NCBI GenBank assembly: GCA_050730675.1
Contig: JBOHNM010000015.1
Coordinates: 1-39,713, forward strand
Length of the DNA stretch: 39,713 nt
From: JBOHNM01 sp050730675
GTDB lineage: Bacteria > Planctomycetota > Phycisphaerae > Phycisphaerales > UBA1924
Reading direction: 5' to 3'
Position numbers and translations under genes: made by a program. Of the stretch, positions 7,755 to 15,509 are shown piece after piece (the stretch's first letter is position 1; each line of letters starts with the position of its first letter). Below the pieces are notes generated by a model. It made no database searches. It worked only from the letters and a program-made list of their open reading frames with translations, and was not told where the DNA came from.

Positions 7755-8140
7755 GATCCGTCGCGCCCTACATTCGCGGCCAAGGACATGCAGGTGGGGG
7801 ATGGGCTGTCCTCGATCAAGCTCCAGCTCGACATGCTGGACCGCTCGCACGACGAAATAGCCGACCTCGCGGCGAGAACGTTTGAACTCTCGCAAACACT
7901 ACGAAATCAGTGGATTTCGGCTGAGTACGCCACGAAGCGCCGAATTCTCGAAATCGTCTGTTTGAACTGCCGTCTCGACGGCAAAACCCTCGTCCCCAGC
8001 ATGAGAAAACCCTTCGACATGCTGGTCGAAGGGTTACTCGTTTCACAAAGCAGGAGCAACAGACGCCAATAGAACTTTTCTTGGAAGGCGTTAGGGTTTG
8101 GGAGCTAGCAATTCGCCGGTTGGTGGCTGGAAGCCTGCCT
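7755..8140 (+). pseudogene. Serine recombinase C-terminal remnant B
   Basis: This is the longest recombinase remnant. From about 7755 the frame reads PTFAAKDM..., then LSSIKLQLDMLDRSHDEIAD, FELSQTLRNQWISAEYATKR, RILEIVCLNCRLDGKTL and MRKPFDMLVEGLLVSQSR, then stops at 8070-8072. This is the coiled-coil and C-terminal end typical of large serine recombinases. The conserved tail TPIELFLEGVRVWELAIRRL continues in another frame to about 8135, so an indel near 8055 has broken it. The resolvase catalytic domain and zinc ribbon are missing; 7530-7754 upstream holds nothing recognisable. Confidence 0.8.
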
Positions 8141-8462
8141 TGGGAGCTCGGCGAGTGCATTCAGCACGGCGTTCTCTCGGCACGAAGGCCGATCCCCCAG
8201 TCGCTATGCTCGCCATCAGCGACTGTTGCCGGGCACGGTTTCGGGGGTTGACTGAATATCGCAGGCTCGACGACACCGGCGCCGTACGTCACGGCGACTG
8301 GCTCGTCTATCGACATTGCTGGTCGGAGAGAGAGACTTCTCGGGGGGATAGAGGCTGAGATTTGGAGCGGGAGAGGGGCGCCTCTACAGCTTCATTAACG
8401 CGGTCGGCACTCTGCTACGGCCGGCCAACCCCCATGCCATTGTCGGCCGAACTCGCGGCGAG
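8141..8462. other. Non-coding stretch after remnant B
   Basis: No supported gene. It contains the right copy of the 60-bp direct repeat (8342-8403) and a segment weakly similar to 60-150 near the left edge. Short open frames here have neither ribosome sites nor recognisable content. Confidence 0.6.
8342..8403. repeat. Right copy of the 60-bp direct repeat
   Basis: Partner of 153-213 in the same orientation (shared TTTGGAGCGGGAGAG). As on the left, it lies about 200-250 bases after a recombinase tail. An AGAGG/CCTCT mini-hairpin replaces the longer hairpin of the left copy. Confidence 0.55.
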
Positions 8463-8894
8463 TCAGGACCCCGCGTCTGCATCGGAACCCGGAAGGGGGA
8501 TTTCCATCGCCGTCGCTGCTTTGACAGGGTCAAAGTACTCCCGAAGCTTCAGGATCTTGCCATTGCGAGAGCGCAGTATGAACAGATACTCCTGGCGATA
8601 GACCCGACCCGTGCTCTTGACCAGTGCTTCCGCCCTGACTTCCGCAACTGCCAAGTCCGGGTCGGCCATCTCCTGCACGCGGACATCGTAAAACTTGAGC
8701 CGCTCGACTGCTCCGCGGAACCAGTTGATGTGGCGGTTGACCTCGCTCCGACCAGAGAGGCGGGCAGGATGTCCGAGCGAGGGGGCATACACCAATTCCC
8801 ACTCGATGTCATCGTCAATCAGTGTCTCCCATGTCGCGGGATCGTCCACCAGGGTCTCGATGTGCTTTTGTGCCAGACTGGTGGCGGTTGTCAC
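8463..8894 (-). CDS. NTF2/SnoaL-like protein
   Basis: A 143-residue cone-fold protein of the NTF2-like superfamily, recognised from the initial helices, WETLIDDDIEWELVYAP, the central RSEVNRHINWFRG and the final strands YRQEYLFILRSRNGKILKLREYFDP. Family members are isomerases, cyclases, dehydratases or ligand-binding proteins, so the substrate cannot be named. The ATG overlaps the pirin stop (ATGA), placing it as the last gene of the nine-gene operon starting at 14.6 kb. It is one of three NTF2-like proteins in that operon and differs strongly from the other two in sequence. Confidence 0.8.
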   Translation of the reverse strand: MTTATSLAQKHIETLVDDPATWETLIDDDIEWELVYAPSLGHPARLSGRSEVNRHINWFRGAVERLKFYDVRVQEMADPDLAVAEVRAEALVKSTGRVYRQEYLFILRSRNGKILKLREYFDPVKAATAMEIPLPGSDADAGS

Positions 8895-9880
8895 TTCTTC
8901 TCACTCCTGCTCCGACCTGAATCTTGAGGGTTCACGATGCCATCCGGTTGCTTTGGAGGAGCCGGCTCCTCCGGCAACGGAATGAACTCGGTCGCATCGC
9001 CCGGGACGATCGGGAATCGGCGATTTCTCCAATCCTCCTTGGCTTGCGCCAACCGTTCCTTGGATGATGACACGAAGTTCCAGTAGATATAGCGGGGCCC
9101 GTCCATCACCGCGCCACCGAGGATCATCAAACGCACGTCGTCGTGGGCAACCACCGTCACGTTGTCACCCGGACGAAGGATGAGCATCTGCTGCGGCGGA
9201 AAGCGGACCCCGCCGATCTCAATGACACCGCGAAGCGTGTAGATCGCCCGTTCCTCGGTCGTCGCTGGGATCGCGAGCTTGGCGCCGGGCGCCATGCAGA
9301 CGTCAACATAGAGCGCAGGCCACTGTGTCACCACGGGCGATCGGACGCCCAAGAAGTCGCCCAGGATCAGGCGACCCGAGAGCCCCGCTTCGTCAAACGT
9401 CGGGAGGTCTTGCGCAGCGGTATGGGCAAACTCGGGACTGCCGTTCTCCTGCGACTGTGGTTGGGCCAGCCAGCTCTGTACGCCGAAGATGCTCGAGGGG
9501 CGTCGGCGTACGTCCTCGCCAGTGCGTTCGGAGTGAACGATCCCGGCGCCGGCGGTCATGAGGTTCACATCACCGGCCTGGATGCGGATGTCGTTGCCCA
9601 AAGAGTCCCGGTGATCAAGTGAGCCGTTCAGCAAGTACGTCACCGTCGTGAGCCCGATGTGCGGGTGCGGTCGTACGTCAATGCCCCGGCCGCTCAGAAA
9701 CTCGCCCGGTCCCATCTGGTCCCAGAAAATAAACGGTCCCACCATGCGCTTTGAACGAAAGGGAAGTGCCCGGCGCACCTCGAATCCCCCGATGTCGCTC
9801 GCGCGGGGGAGGATGACCATCTCCACACAGTCGGGACATTTCAGTTCGGCGTCGGCTTCAGCCGTTGGTAACCAGCTCAT
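8891..9880 (-). CDS. Pirin-family bicupin
   Basis: A 329-residue two-cupin protein. The pirin metal site is complete in the N-terminal cupin: H72 and H74 in RPHPHIGL, H116 and E118 in GIVHSE. Some bacterial pirins (for example YhhW) show quercetin 2,3-dioxygenase activity; others act as redox-sensing cofactors. ATG 9880 is preferred because AAGGA lies just upstream; a GTG directly after the preceding stop (9913) is the alternative. The C-terminal 35 residues (EFIPLPEEPAPPKQPDG...) are Pro-rich and lie outside the fold. In the operon it lies between an SDR and an NTF2-like protein, fitting oxidation of small aromatic or electrophilic compounds. Confidence 0.88.
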   Translation of the reverse strand: MSWLPTAEADAELKCPDCVEMVILPRASDIGGFEVRRALPFRSKRMVGPFIFWDQMGPGEFLSGRGIDVRPHPHIGLTTVTYLLNGSLDHRDSLGNDIRIQAGDVNLMTAGAGIVHSERTGEDVRRRPSSIFGVQSWLAQPQSQENGSPEFAHTAAQDLPTFDEAGLSGRLILGDFLGVRSPVVTQWPALYVDVCMAPGAKLAIPATTEERAIYTLRGVIEIGGVRFPPQQMLILRPGDNVTVVAHDDVRLMILGGAVMDGPRYIYWNFVSSSKERLAQAKEDWRNRRFPIVPGDATEFIPLPEEPAPPKQPDGIVNPQDSGRSRSEKK

Positions 9881-9913
9881 GGGCGTTCCTTGGGGCGCAT
9901 CGGTTGTCACCAC

Positions 9914-10648
9914 TCAATACGGGCTGGCCGTCGGCCGGACAATGATCTCGCTCACGTCCACGTCGTCTGGCTGCTCGATGGCGAATGCTATCGAGCGTGC
10001 AACCGCCGATGCGGGGATCGCGATGCGACGGAAGTTCTTCATCTCCTCGCGGCCACCCGGGTCGGAGATGCTCTCGGCCAGTTCTGACTCGGTTACGCCC
10101 GGCGAGATCACGGTCACACGCACGTTGGTGTTCTCCTGCCGAAGCCCCTCGGAGATGGCGAGCACGGCGTACTTCGTCGCGCAGTAGACCGCGGCGGTCG
10201 GAGAGACCGCGTGACCGCCGATGGACGAGAGATTGATGATTTGGCCGCTCCCCCCCTCCCGCATGAGCGGCAGTGCCGCGGCGATCCCGTGGAGGACGCC
10301 GCGGATATTGACGTCGATCATGCGGTTCCACTCGTCGACCTTGAGCGCGTCAAGCCGCGACAGTGGCATGACGCCGGCGTTGTTGATGAGCACATCGAGT
10401 CGGCCGAACCTCTCCGCAGCGGATCGTACGAACGCCTGCATGTCCACGAGGTCGGTTACGTCTAGGGCCCTGGCGGCGGCGCTTTGGCCTCGGGCCACGA
10501 GTTCCGCAGCGATCCTTTCCAGGCGATCCGTCCGCCGCGCGCCCATCACAACGTGGGCACCGCGCTCCGCCAGTAGGCGGGCGGTGGCTTCGCCGATACC
10601 GCTGCTGGCGCCGGTGATCAGAACGACTTTGTCCTTGATGCTCGACAT
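9914..10648 (-). CDS. Short-chain dehydrogenase/reductase (first)
   Basis: A 244-residue classical SDR using NAD(P)H. The cofactor motif is TGASSGIG near residue 13, with NNAG in the following strand, the catalytic Ser in LSSIGG and the Tyr-Lys pair in YCATK. Arginines in GARRTDR after the second strand suggest NADP preference. ATG 10648 follows AAGGAAC, which fixes the start; the open frame continues upstream over the flavin reductase end but has no coding features there. The substrate is unknown. The three SDRs of this operon differ from each other in the helix before the C-terminus, so they probably act on different substrates. Confidence 0.9.
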   Translation of the reverse strand: MSSIKDKVVLITGASSGIGEATARLLAERGAHVVMGARRTDRLERIAAELVARGQSAAARALDVTDLVDMQAFVRSAAERFGRLDVLINNAGVMPLSRLDALKVDEWNRMIDVNIRGVLHGIAAALPLMREGGSGQIINLSSIGGHAVSPTAAVYCATKYAVLAISEGLRQENTNVRVTVISPGVTESELAESISDPGGREEMKNFRRIAIPASAVARSIAFAIEQPDDVDVSEIIVRPTASPY

Positions 10649-10698
10649 GGTGTGCGTTCCTTCCGACAACGGACGCCCTTCGCGGGCGAGCCTTGGTT

Positions 10699-11256
10699 TC
10701 ACAGATTCTGCGGCTTGAACTTCTTCCGGCGGTTGATCGTTCGGCCGGCGACCATGAAGACGCCCTGGCCGCGGTAGTGGATCGTCTGAGGCGACTTCAC
10801 GGAGGCGGCGACGTGCGCCTTGACGACCTGCCAGATGAACAGGCCGTATTTCGGGATGTGCTTGGCATCGATTAGCTGGCACTCAAAGCTGGCGTAGCAC
10901 TCCTTGATGGCCGGGGCCTTGACAACCACTCCGGGCACGGGGGTGAGCCCGAACTTCTGGAACTTGTCGATCTTGTCGCCTGTGCTGTTGCCGATGCCTA
11001 CAACCTCGTCGATCAGATCGACGGTGGGCACATTGATGACGCACTCCTTGCTCCGCCGGAGCATCTCGAAGCTGTGATTGCCATCCCAGATATACGTGCC
11101 AAACAGCGCCGGCGAGAAGCCCAGCATCACGTGCCAACCCATGGTCATGATGTTGGTCTTTCCATTCCACTCGGAGCTGACGAGTACAATCGGGCCCGGC
11201 TCAAGATGTTCTCGAATGCGGCCCAGCGGGAAGTTTGTCTTGCGGAATGCGGTCAT
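10699..11256 (-). CDS. Flavin reductase-like (FMN-binding split barrel) protein
   Basis: A 185-residue protein of the flavin reductase domain family (DIM6/NTAB type). It is recognised from PIVLVSSEWNGKTNIMTMGW, FSPALFGTYIW and the later ECQLIDAKHIPKYGLFIWQVV. Such proteins bind FMN and either deliver reduced flavin to a monooxygenase or act as oxidoreductases alone; no monooxygenase is visible here. It is in the middle of the minus-strand operon, 17 bases after SDR 2 and 50 before SDR 1. The C-terminal GRTINRRKKFKPQNL is basic and could be flexible. Confidence 0.85.
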   Translation of the reverse strand: MTAFRKTNFPLGRIREHLEPGPIVLVSSEWNGKTNIMTMGWHVMLGFSPALFGTYIWDGNHSFEMLRRSKECVINVPTVDLIDEVVGIGNSTGDKIDKFQKFGLTPVPGVVVKAPAIKECYASFECQLIDAKHIPKYGLFIWQVVKAHVAASVKSPQTIHYRGQGVFMVAGRTINRRKKFKPQNL

Positions 11257-11273
11257 GAGTCTACTCGCTGCTT

Positions 11274-12068
11274 TCAGGTCATCGTCGGTCCGACCTGCAC
11301 GCTGTACCCGCCGTCGGCCATGACGATAGAGCCCACGAGGAAGCTGGCCTTCTCCGATGCCAGAAACGCCGCAACCTCGGCGATCTCTTCCGGCTGCGCT
11401 GCTCGTCCGATGGGGGCGTTCTTGCCGTGTTCGGCAAGGAACTCTCGACCCTCCGGCATGAAGTGATTCAGCAGGTTCGTGACCACATCCCCGGCGCCCA
11501 CGGCGTTCACGCGGATGCCGTGCTTCGCGTTCTCCACCGCGAGCACACGGGTGAGCTGTGCAAGGCCGCCCTTGGATGCGCAGTAGGCGGCGATCTGCGG
11601 GAAGCCGAAGTAGCAGGCGTAGGAGCCGATATTGACGATGGCACCACTCTTCTTCGGGATCATCAGGCCCAGCGCTTCCCGGGAGTGCAGGAACACGCCC
11701 GTCAGATTGACCGCGATGATGCGGTTCCATTCCTCGATCGTCATCTCGGTGGCCGTCTTGTAGATGATGGTTGCCGCATTGTTCACGAGAATGTCGAGCT
11801 TCCCGAATCGATCCGCAGCGAGGGCCACTACTCGTTTGGCGTCGTCCTCTGATGCGACGTCACCGACGAACGGGATGATGGACTTGTGCCTTGCCCAGAG
11901 CTCGTTGACCTCAGGGTTGATGTCCTCGGCGATGACAGTGGCACCCCCCGCAGCAAGTAGCAGCGCGGTGGCTTGTCCGATGCCGCTCGCCGCTCCGGTG
12001 ACGATGGCGATCTTTCCTTGGAAGGTCGTCGACTTGCTGAATGCGGGTTCTTTGGTTGCGTTGGTCAT
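11274..12068 (-). CDS. Short-chain dehydrogenase/reductase (second)
   Basis: A 264-residue classical SDR. It shows TGAASGIG, VNNAAT, the Ser-bearing NIGSYACYFG, YCASK and the C-terminal GSIVMADGGYSVQ. The acidic residues after the second strand (EDINPE) point to NAD rather than NADP. The NNAG motif is changed to NNAA, a tolerated variant. The length and MADGGY ending match the FabG-like group of SDRs acting on secondary alcohols or ketones. The substrate is not predictable. It lies 17 bases before the flavin reductase and 48 after SDR 3. Confidence 0.9.
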   Translation of the reverse strand: MTNATKEPAFSKSTTFQGKIAIVTGAASGIGQATALLLAAGGATVIAEDINPEVNELWARHKSIIPFVGDVASEDDAKRVVALAADRFGKLDILVNNAATIIYKTATEMTIEEWNRIIAVNLTGVFLHSREALGLMIPKKSGAIVNIGSYACYFGFPQIAAYCASKGGLAQLTRVLAVENAKHGIRVNAVGAGDVVTNLLNHFMPEGREFLAEHGKNAPIGRAAQPEEIAEVAAFLASEKASFLVGSIVMADGGYSVQVGPTMT

Positions 12069-12116
12069 GGTGTTTCCTCTACAAGTGTTGTGGCCACGAC
12101 GCCGGTGCTGCCGGCA

Positions 12117-12911
12117 TCACGAAAACTCGAAGCCACCGATGGTCATGCCGCCGTCAACGACCAGCATCTGACCAAAGACGTAGCTGGCGTCAGGGGAGCA
12201 CAGCCACACCGCGGCCGCGGCAATCTCATTCGGATGGGCACCACGCTTGGCGGGGATGGCCGTGTGCACGTGGGCTGCGAAGCCCGGATTCTGGGCGCTG
12301 TTTGAGCACACCATCGGCGTCTCGGTCCATCCAGGGGCAAGAGCATTGATCCGGACGCCGTGCATGGCGTTCTCCATCGCGGCCACCCGCGTGAGCCCGT
12401 GAACGCCGTGCTTGGAAGCGGCATAGGCGCACATGCCACCCGGTCCGGTCAGGGCCGCTACGGATGCGGTATTGCAGATCGCGCCGCCGCCCCCGCGCTT
12501 CATCAACGGCAGTTGGTATTTCAAGCCGAGAAACACGCTCTTCAGGTTCACCCGCAAGACGGCGTCAAAGTCGTCGGCCGGATAGTCCTCAATGCGGTGA
12601 GCGCCGCCGGTAATGCCCGCGTTGTTGAACGCCACGTCCAACCGCCCCGCCTCATCGGCAATGCGAGCCAGAAATGCGGCCTGCTCTGCTTCAACGGAGA
12701 CATCGACACGAGCAATGTGCGCGGTGCCCTTGGCCTGAGCAATCTGACTCTGTGTCTCGGCCAATCCTCGCTCGTTGAGGTCCGCGGCATACAGGATCGC
12801 CCCGCGGGAGGCGAACAGTCGTGCGGCCTCTCGGCCGATGCCGGAACCGGCGCCGGTCACCAGCACCACCTTGCCGTCAAAATTGCTCATGTTTGCCGGG
12901 GAGCCTGTCAT
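12117..12911 (-). CDS. Short-chain dehydrogenase/reductase (third)
   Basis: A 264-residue classical SDR with TGAGSGIG, NNAG, the active-site Ser in NTASVAA, YAASK and a MLVVDGGMT C-terminus. ADLNERG after the second strand suggests NAD. The ATG at 12911 overlaps the stop of the upstream NTF2-like gene (ATGA), with a second possible start seven codons later. Translation is therefore probably coupled to the NTF2-like protein, hinting that the two act on one pathway. Confidence 0.9.
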   Translation of the reverse strand: MTGSPANMSNFDGKVVLVTGAGSGIGREAARLFASRGAILYAADLNERGLAETQSQIAQAKGTAHIARVDVSVEAEQAAFLARIADEAGRLDVAFNNAGITGGAHRIEDYPADDFDAVLRVNLKSVFLGLKYQLPLMKRGGGGAICNTASVAALTGPGGMCAYAASKHGVHGLTRVAAMENAMHGVRINALAPGWTETPMVCSNSAQNPGFAAHVHTAIPAKRGAHPNEIAAAAVWLCSPDASYVFGQMLVVDGGMTIGGFEFS

Positions 12912-13351
12912 ACGGAGCCTTTTTCATTCGAGTCGCTGGTCAGCTGCCGGAGCAGGCCGTAGAAATCGAAGTAGGAATCGGCCCGGGCGATCTTGCCGTT
13001 TTCCAGTCGATAGACGTCGCAGAAATGCACCTCCATCCGCCGGCCGGTCGGCTGGAGCACCCCCGCGGGCGAGTTGAAGATGCCCAAGTGCGTACCCCGT
13101 CCGATGCCCTGGGCAACTACATGGTCTCCAAGTGCAACCAGGCTCCGTACCTCGCACGTGGCATCCGGAAAGATGCTGAACCAACTCTTCCACGGGTCGA
13201 TGATCGCTGAGGCGCCGGTGGACGTGAAGTTGAAGGGCACGTCGAGCCATTCGCTTGAGGGCGCTCCAAACTCGGCTATCGCAGCGAGATCCTTTTGATT
13301 GACCGCCTCGTACAGGCGTCGGATTCGGGACGCATTGTCATGTTCAACCAT
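12908..13351 (-). CDS. SnoaL-like ester cyclase/NTF2 protein
   Basis: A 147-residue NTF2-fold protein. The SnoaL pattern is seen in RRLYEAVNQKDLAAIAEF, the DPWKSWFSIFPDATCEV stretch, GDHVVAQGIGRGTHLG and VHFCDVYRLENGKIARADSYFD. Relatives are annotated ester cyclase or SnoaL polyketide cyclase family. The active-site residues cannot be assigned. It overlaps SDR 3 by four bases at its 3' end and follows the lipoprotein-type NTF2 gene after 66 bases. Confidence 0.82.
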   Translation of the reverse strand: MVEHDNASRIRRLYEAVNQKDLAAIAEFGAPSSEWLDVPFNFTSTGASAIIDPWKSWFSIFPDATCEVRSLVALGDHVVAQGIGRGTHLGIFNSPAGVLQPTGRRMEVHFCDVYRLENGKIARADSYFDFYGLLRQLTSDSNEKGSV

Positions 13352-13417
13352 TGCCGTGCCTCCGTGGTTGATGAGAGCGGATGAAACGAGTCCGAGTGAC
13401 GCGATGCCGCTTCATGC

Positions 13418-13888
13418 TCACGGCTCAAAAACGCCGAGCTGCCGAAGGCCCGTCATCCAGTCCTCCGTGTGCCAGGTCCGGACGATCAGCCCATCCTTGA
13501 ACTCGTGGATGTCCACGGCCTGGATGGCCATCGACCGGTTCTTCGCCGGGAAGCCCATGAACATCGTCCTCTGCGTCCCCGTGATTTCGGAACGGACGAC
13601 AACCTTGTTGCCGTCCTGGAGTATCTCCTTGATCGTCACCTTGAAGTCAGGAAACGTCGTGGTGAGTTCAGGCAGGATGTGCTTGATCCCTTCGCGCCCC
13701 ATCGGCTGACCCGGGGCGGAGGGGATATCCACCCAGTTCTCGCTCAGCAGGTCGTCGAGAAGCGACGGATCCTTCTGATTGAAGGCGTCGTACCAGCGTG
13801 TAACGTCAGCTTTGTGGTTGTTCATGGATGGACCACTCGCACAGGAGCAAAGGACAAGACACAGGGGGATAATCGCTAGGAATTTCAT
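13418..13888 (-). CDS. Exported lipoprotein-like ester cyclase (NTF2 fold)
   Basis: A 156-residue protein with an N-terminal signal MKFLAIIPLCLVLCSCAS whose VLCSC looks like a lipobox, followed by a SnoaL/ester cyclase domain (TRWYDAFNQKDPSLLDDLLS, FPDFKVTIKEILQDGNKVVV, IQAVDIHEFKDGLIVRTWHTE). Start ATG 13888 has AGAGGA upstream; the longer open frame overlaps the hydrolase gene antisense-like and was not used. If the lipobox works, this member of the operon acts outside the cytoplasm while its neighbours are cytosolic. Confidence 0.8.
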   Translation of the reverse strand: MKFLAIIPLCLVLCSCASGPSMNNHKADVTRWYDAFNQKDPSLLDDLLSENWVDIPSAPGQPMGREGIKHILPELTTTFPDFKVTIKEILQDGNKVVVRSEITGTQRTMFMGFPAKNRSMAIQAVDIHEFKDGLIVRTWHTEDWMTGLRQLGVFEP

Positions 13889-13946
13889 CGAATCCTCTGA
13901 TGAAGGTCGTGGTGAACAAGTCGGCGCGCGGCATGCGGGACGCCGT

Positions 13947-14603
13947 CTAGTGCGAAGGCGGCGTGGCGAGCAGCTGCTGCTCCCAGAGGAAGCTCGTTCC
14001 GACGACACCCCCGTGCTCCACATAAGTCTGCGCGAGAGCCGGCGCGGTATTCGTGCGAGCCCAGTCGCGCTGAAGTTCGCCTCCAAAGACGAGCCAGGTA
14101 ATGGGCACAGCGCCGGCCTGAACCATGCGCTGGATCCCCATCTCGTGGGCTTCCACGCTGACGCCACCGGAAGCGTCTGTCACGATGTAGACCTCGTACC
14201 CTTCGCCCAGCGCTTGGATCACCGGCATTGCCAGACAGATTTCGGTCCAGAGCGCCGCGATCACGATCTTCTTCTTCCCGGTCTTTTTGACCCACGCAAC
14301 GACGCGCGGATCTTCCCAGGCGTTGATGAACGTGCGATCGATGGCTTTTTGCTCTGGAAACACATCCTGAAGCTGCTTGATGAGGACTCCGCCCTGCCTC
14401 TCCAGCACTGTGGTAAACAGCGTGGGAACTCCGAACGCCTTCGCGGTCTTAGCGAGGCCAACGGAGTTGTTTATGACCATCTGCGTTTCGTGACTGCGCA
14501 AGCCGCAAAACTGGAACGCCTGATGGTCGATCATCATCAGGGCGCAGTTGTCGGGCGTGAGAAGTGCGTCAAGGCCGGTCTTTGGATTGCGTGTTTCATT
14601 CAT
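13947..14603 (-). CDS. Isochorismatase-superfamily hydrolase (YcaC-like)
   Basis: A 218-residue cysteine hydrolase of the isochorismatase-like fold. The catalytic Asp is D26 in MMIDHQ and the nucleophile C123 in LWTEICLAMPVIQAL, followed by GYEVYIVTDASGGVS. The overall pattern is close to YcaC-type proteins, whose natural substrate is unsettled. The ATG at 14603 has GGGAGAA upstream. It is the first gene of the minus-strand operon. A TTGACA at 14651-14646 (minus strand) might be its -35, but no good -10 follows at 17 bases. Confidence 0.86.
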   Translation of the reverse strand: MNETRNPKTGLDALLTPDNCALMMIDHQAFQFCGLRSHETQMVINNSVGLAKTAKAFGVPTLFTTVLERQGGVLIKQLQDVFPEQKAIDRTFINAWEDPRVVAWVKKTGKKKIVIAALWTEICLAMPVIQALGEGYEVYIVTDASGGVSVEAHEMGIQRMVQAGAVPITWLVFGGELQRDWARTNTAPALAQTYVEHGGVVGTSFLWEQQLLATPPSH

Positions 14604-14808
14604 CGTCGTTCTCCCGGATCGAGGTGTGCCACAGCCATCGCGATTTGTCAATGGTGACATCGCACGCCCCATCAGCCGGCGATCTGGCGACCGCCGCTCT
14701 TCGGGCGTTCCACTACTGGAGAATCGCAACACCGTGCCAAAACCGGCGAGGTCGTCGCAGTTTTTCTGACAAATGTCTGAGGGGGGAACGACGCCGCGCC
14801 TCGAATGG

Positions 14809-15447
14809 TCAGGCTGGTGTGCCCGAAACGATCTCCCGCAGGCGGGAAAGCGCCCGGTCCGCAAGTCGCCGAACGGCGTCTTCGGACCGCCCCAGTTCGG
14901 CAGCGACCATCGCGACTCGTTCGCCGTTGAGATAGACCCGCCGGAGCACCAGTCGGTAGTCCTCCGGGAGGCGTGCAAAACCGCACATCGTCGCGCCAAC
15001 CGCTTCACGGGTGCGAGCCGCCCGGCTCGGCGTACCGCTCAAGGTTAAGTGCTGGTCAATGAGCTTCTGGTAGGAGGAGGTGTTGGAACCAGCCGGCGCG
15101 GCTGACCGTTCCCTCGCCACGTCTCGCTTCTGAGCCCGCAGGCGACGGACCTGATCGACGTGGCGTCGATCCACGATCTGCGCCGCCCAGTAGTAGAAGG
15201 AGTCCCGTCCGCGGTACTCGAACAAGCGGATGTCGGCAAAGATGTCGAAGTAGGCGTCTTGAAGCACATCCTCCGGGTCGAGCTTGCCACCCCAGTCCGG
15301 CCCCACCCGACGCACGGCGTGCTCGTGCAGACGGTCGTGATAAAATGTCAGCAACCGTGTGAGCGAGCTGACATCGCCGGCGGCCGAGGTACGACAGAGC
15401 ACCTCGAGCTCGCCGTCTGAGATCTGCTTGGAGGAACTCGAGCTCAT
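14809..15447 (-). CDS. ECF-type RNA polymerase sigma factor
   Basis: A 212-residue sigma-70 family factor with region 2 (LLTFYHDRLHEHAVRRVG, LDPEDVLQDAYFDIFADI, FEYRGRDSFYYWAAQI) and region 4 (ARLPEDYRLVLRRVYLNGERVAMVAAELGRSEDAVRRLADRALSRL). It resembles the large Planctomycete ECF groups paired with Ser/Thr kinases. ATG 15447 is used; a GTG seven codons upstream is possible and neither has a strong ribosome site. It is divergent from the kinase gene with 62 bases between, so phosphorylation by that kinase is a reasonable but unproven mode of control. Confidence 0.9.
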   Translation of the reverse strand: MSSSSSKQISDGELEVLCRTSAAGDVSSLTRLLTFYHDRLHEHAVRRVGPDWGGKLDPEDVLQDAYFDIFADIRLFEYRGRDSFYYWAAQIVDRRHVDQVRRLRAQKRDVARERSAAPAGSNTSSYQKLIDQHLTLSGTPSRAARTREAVGATMCGFARLPEDYRLVLRRVYLNGERVAMVAAELGRSEDAVRRLADRALSRLREIVSGTPA

Positions 15448-15509
15448 CCTAGAATCGTACGGCAACACTGGGACTTTGAGCAGTTGGTGCGAGTGTCTGA
15501 GGAGCCGTC

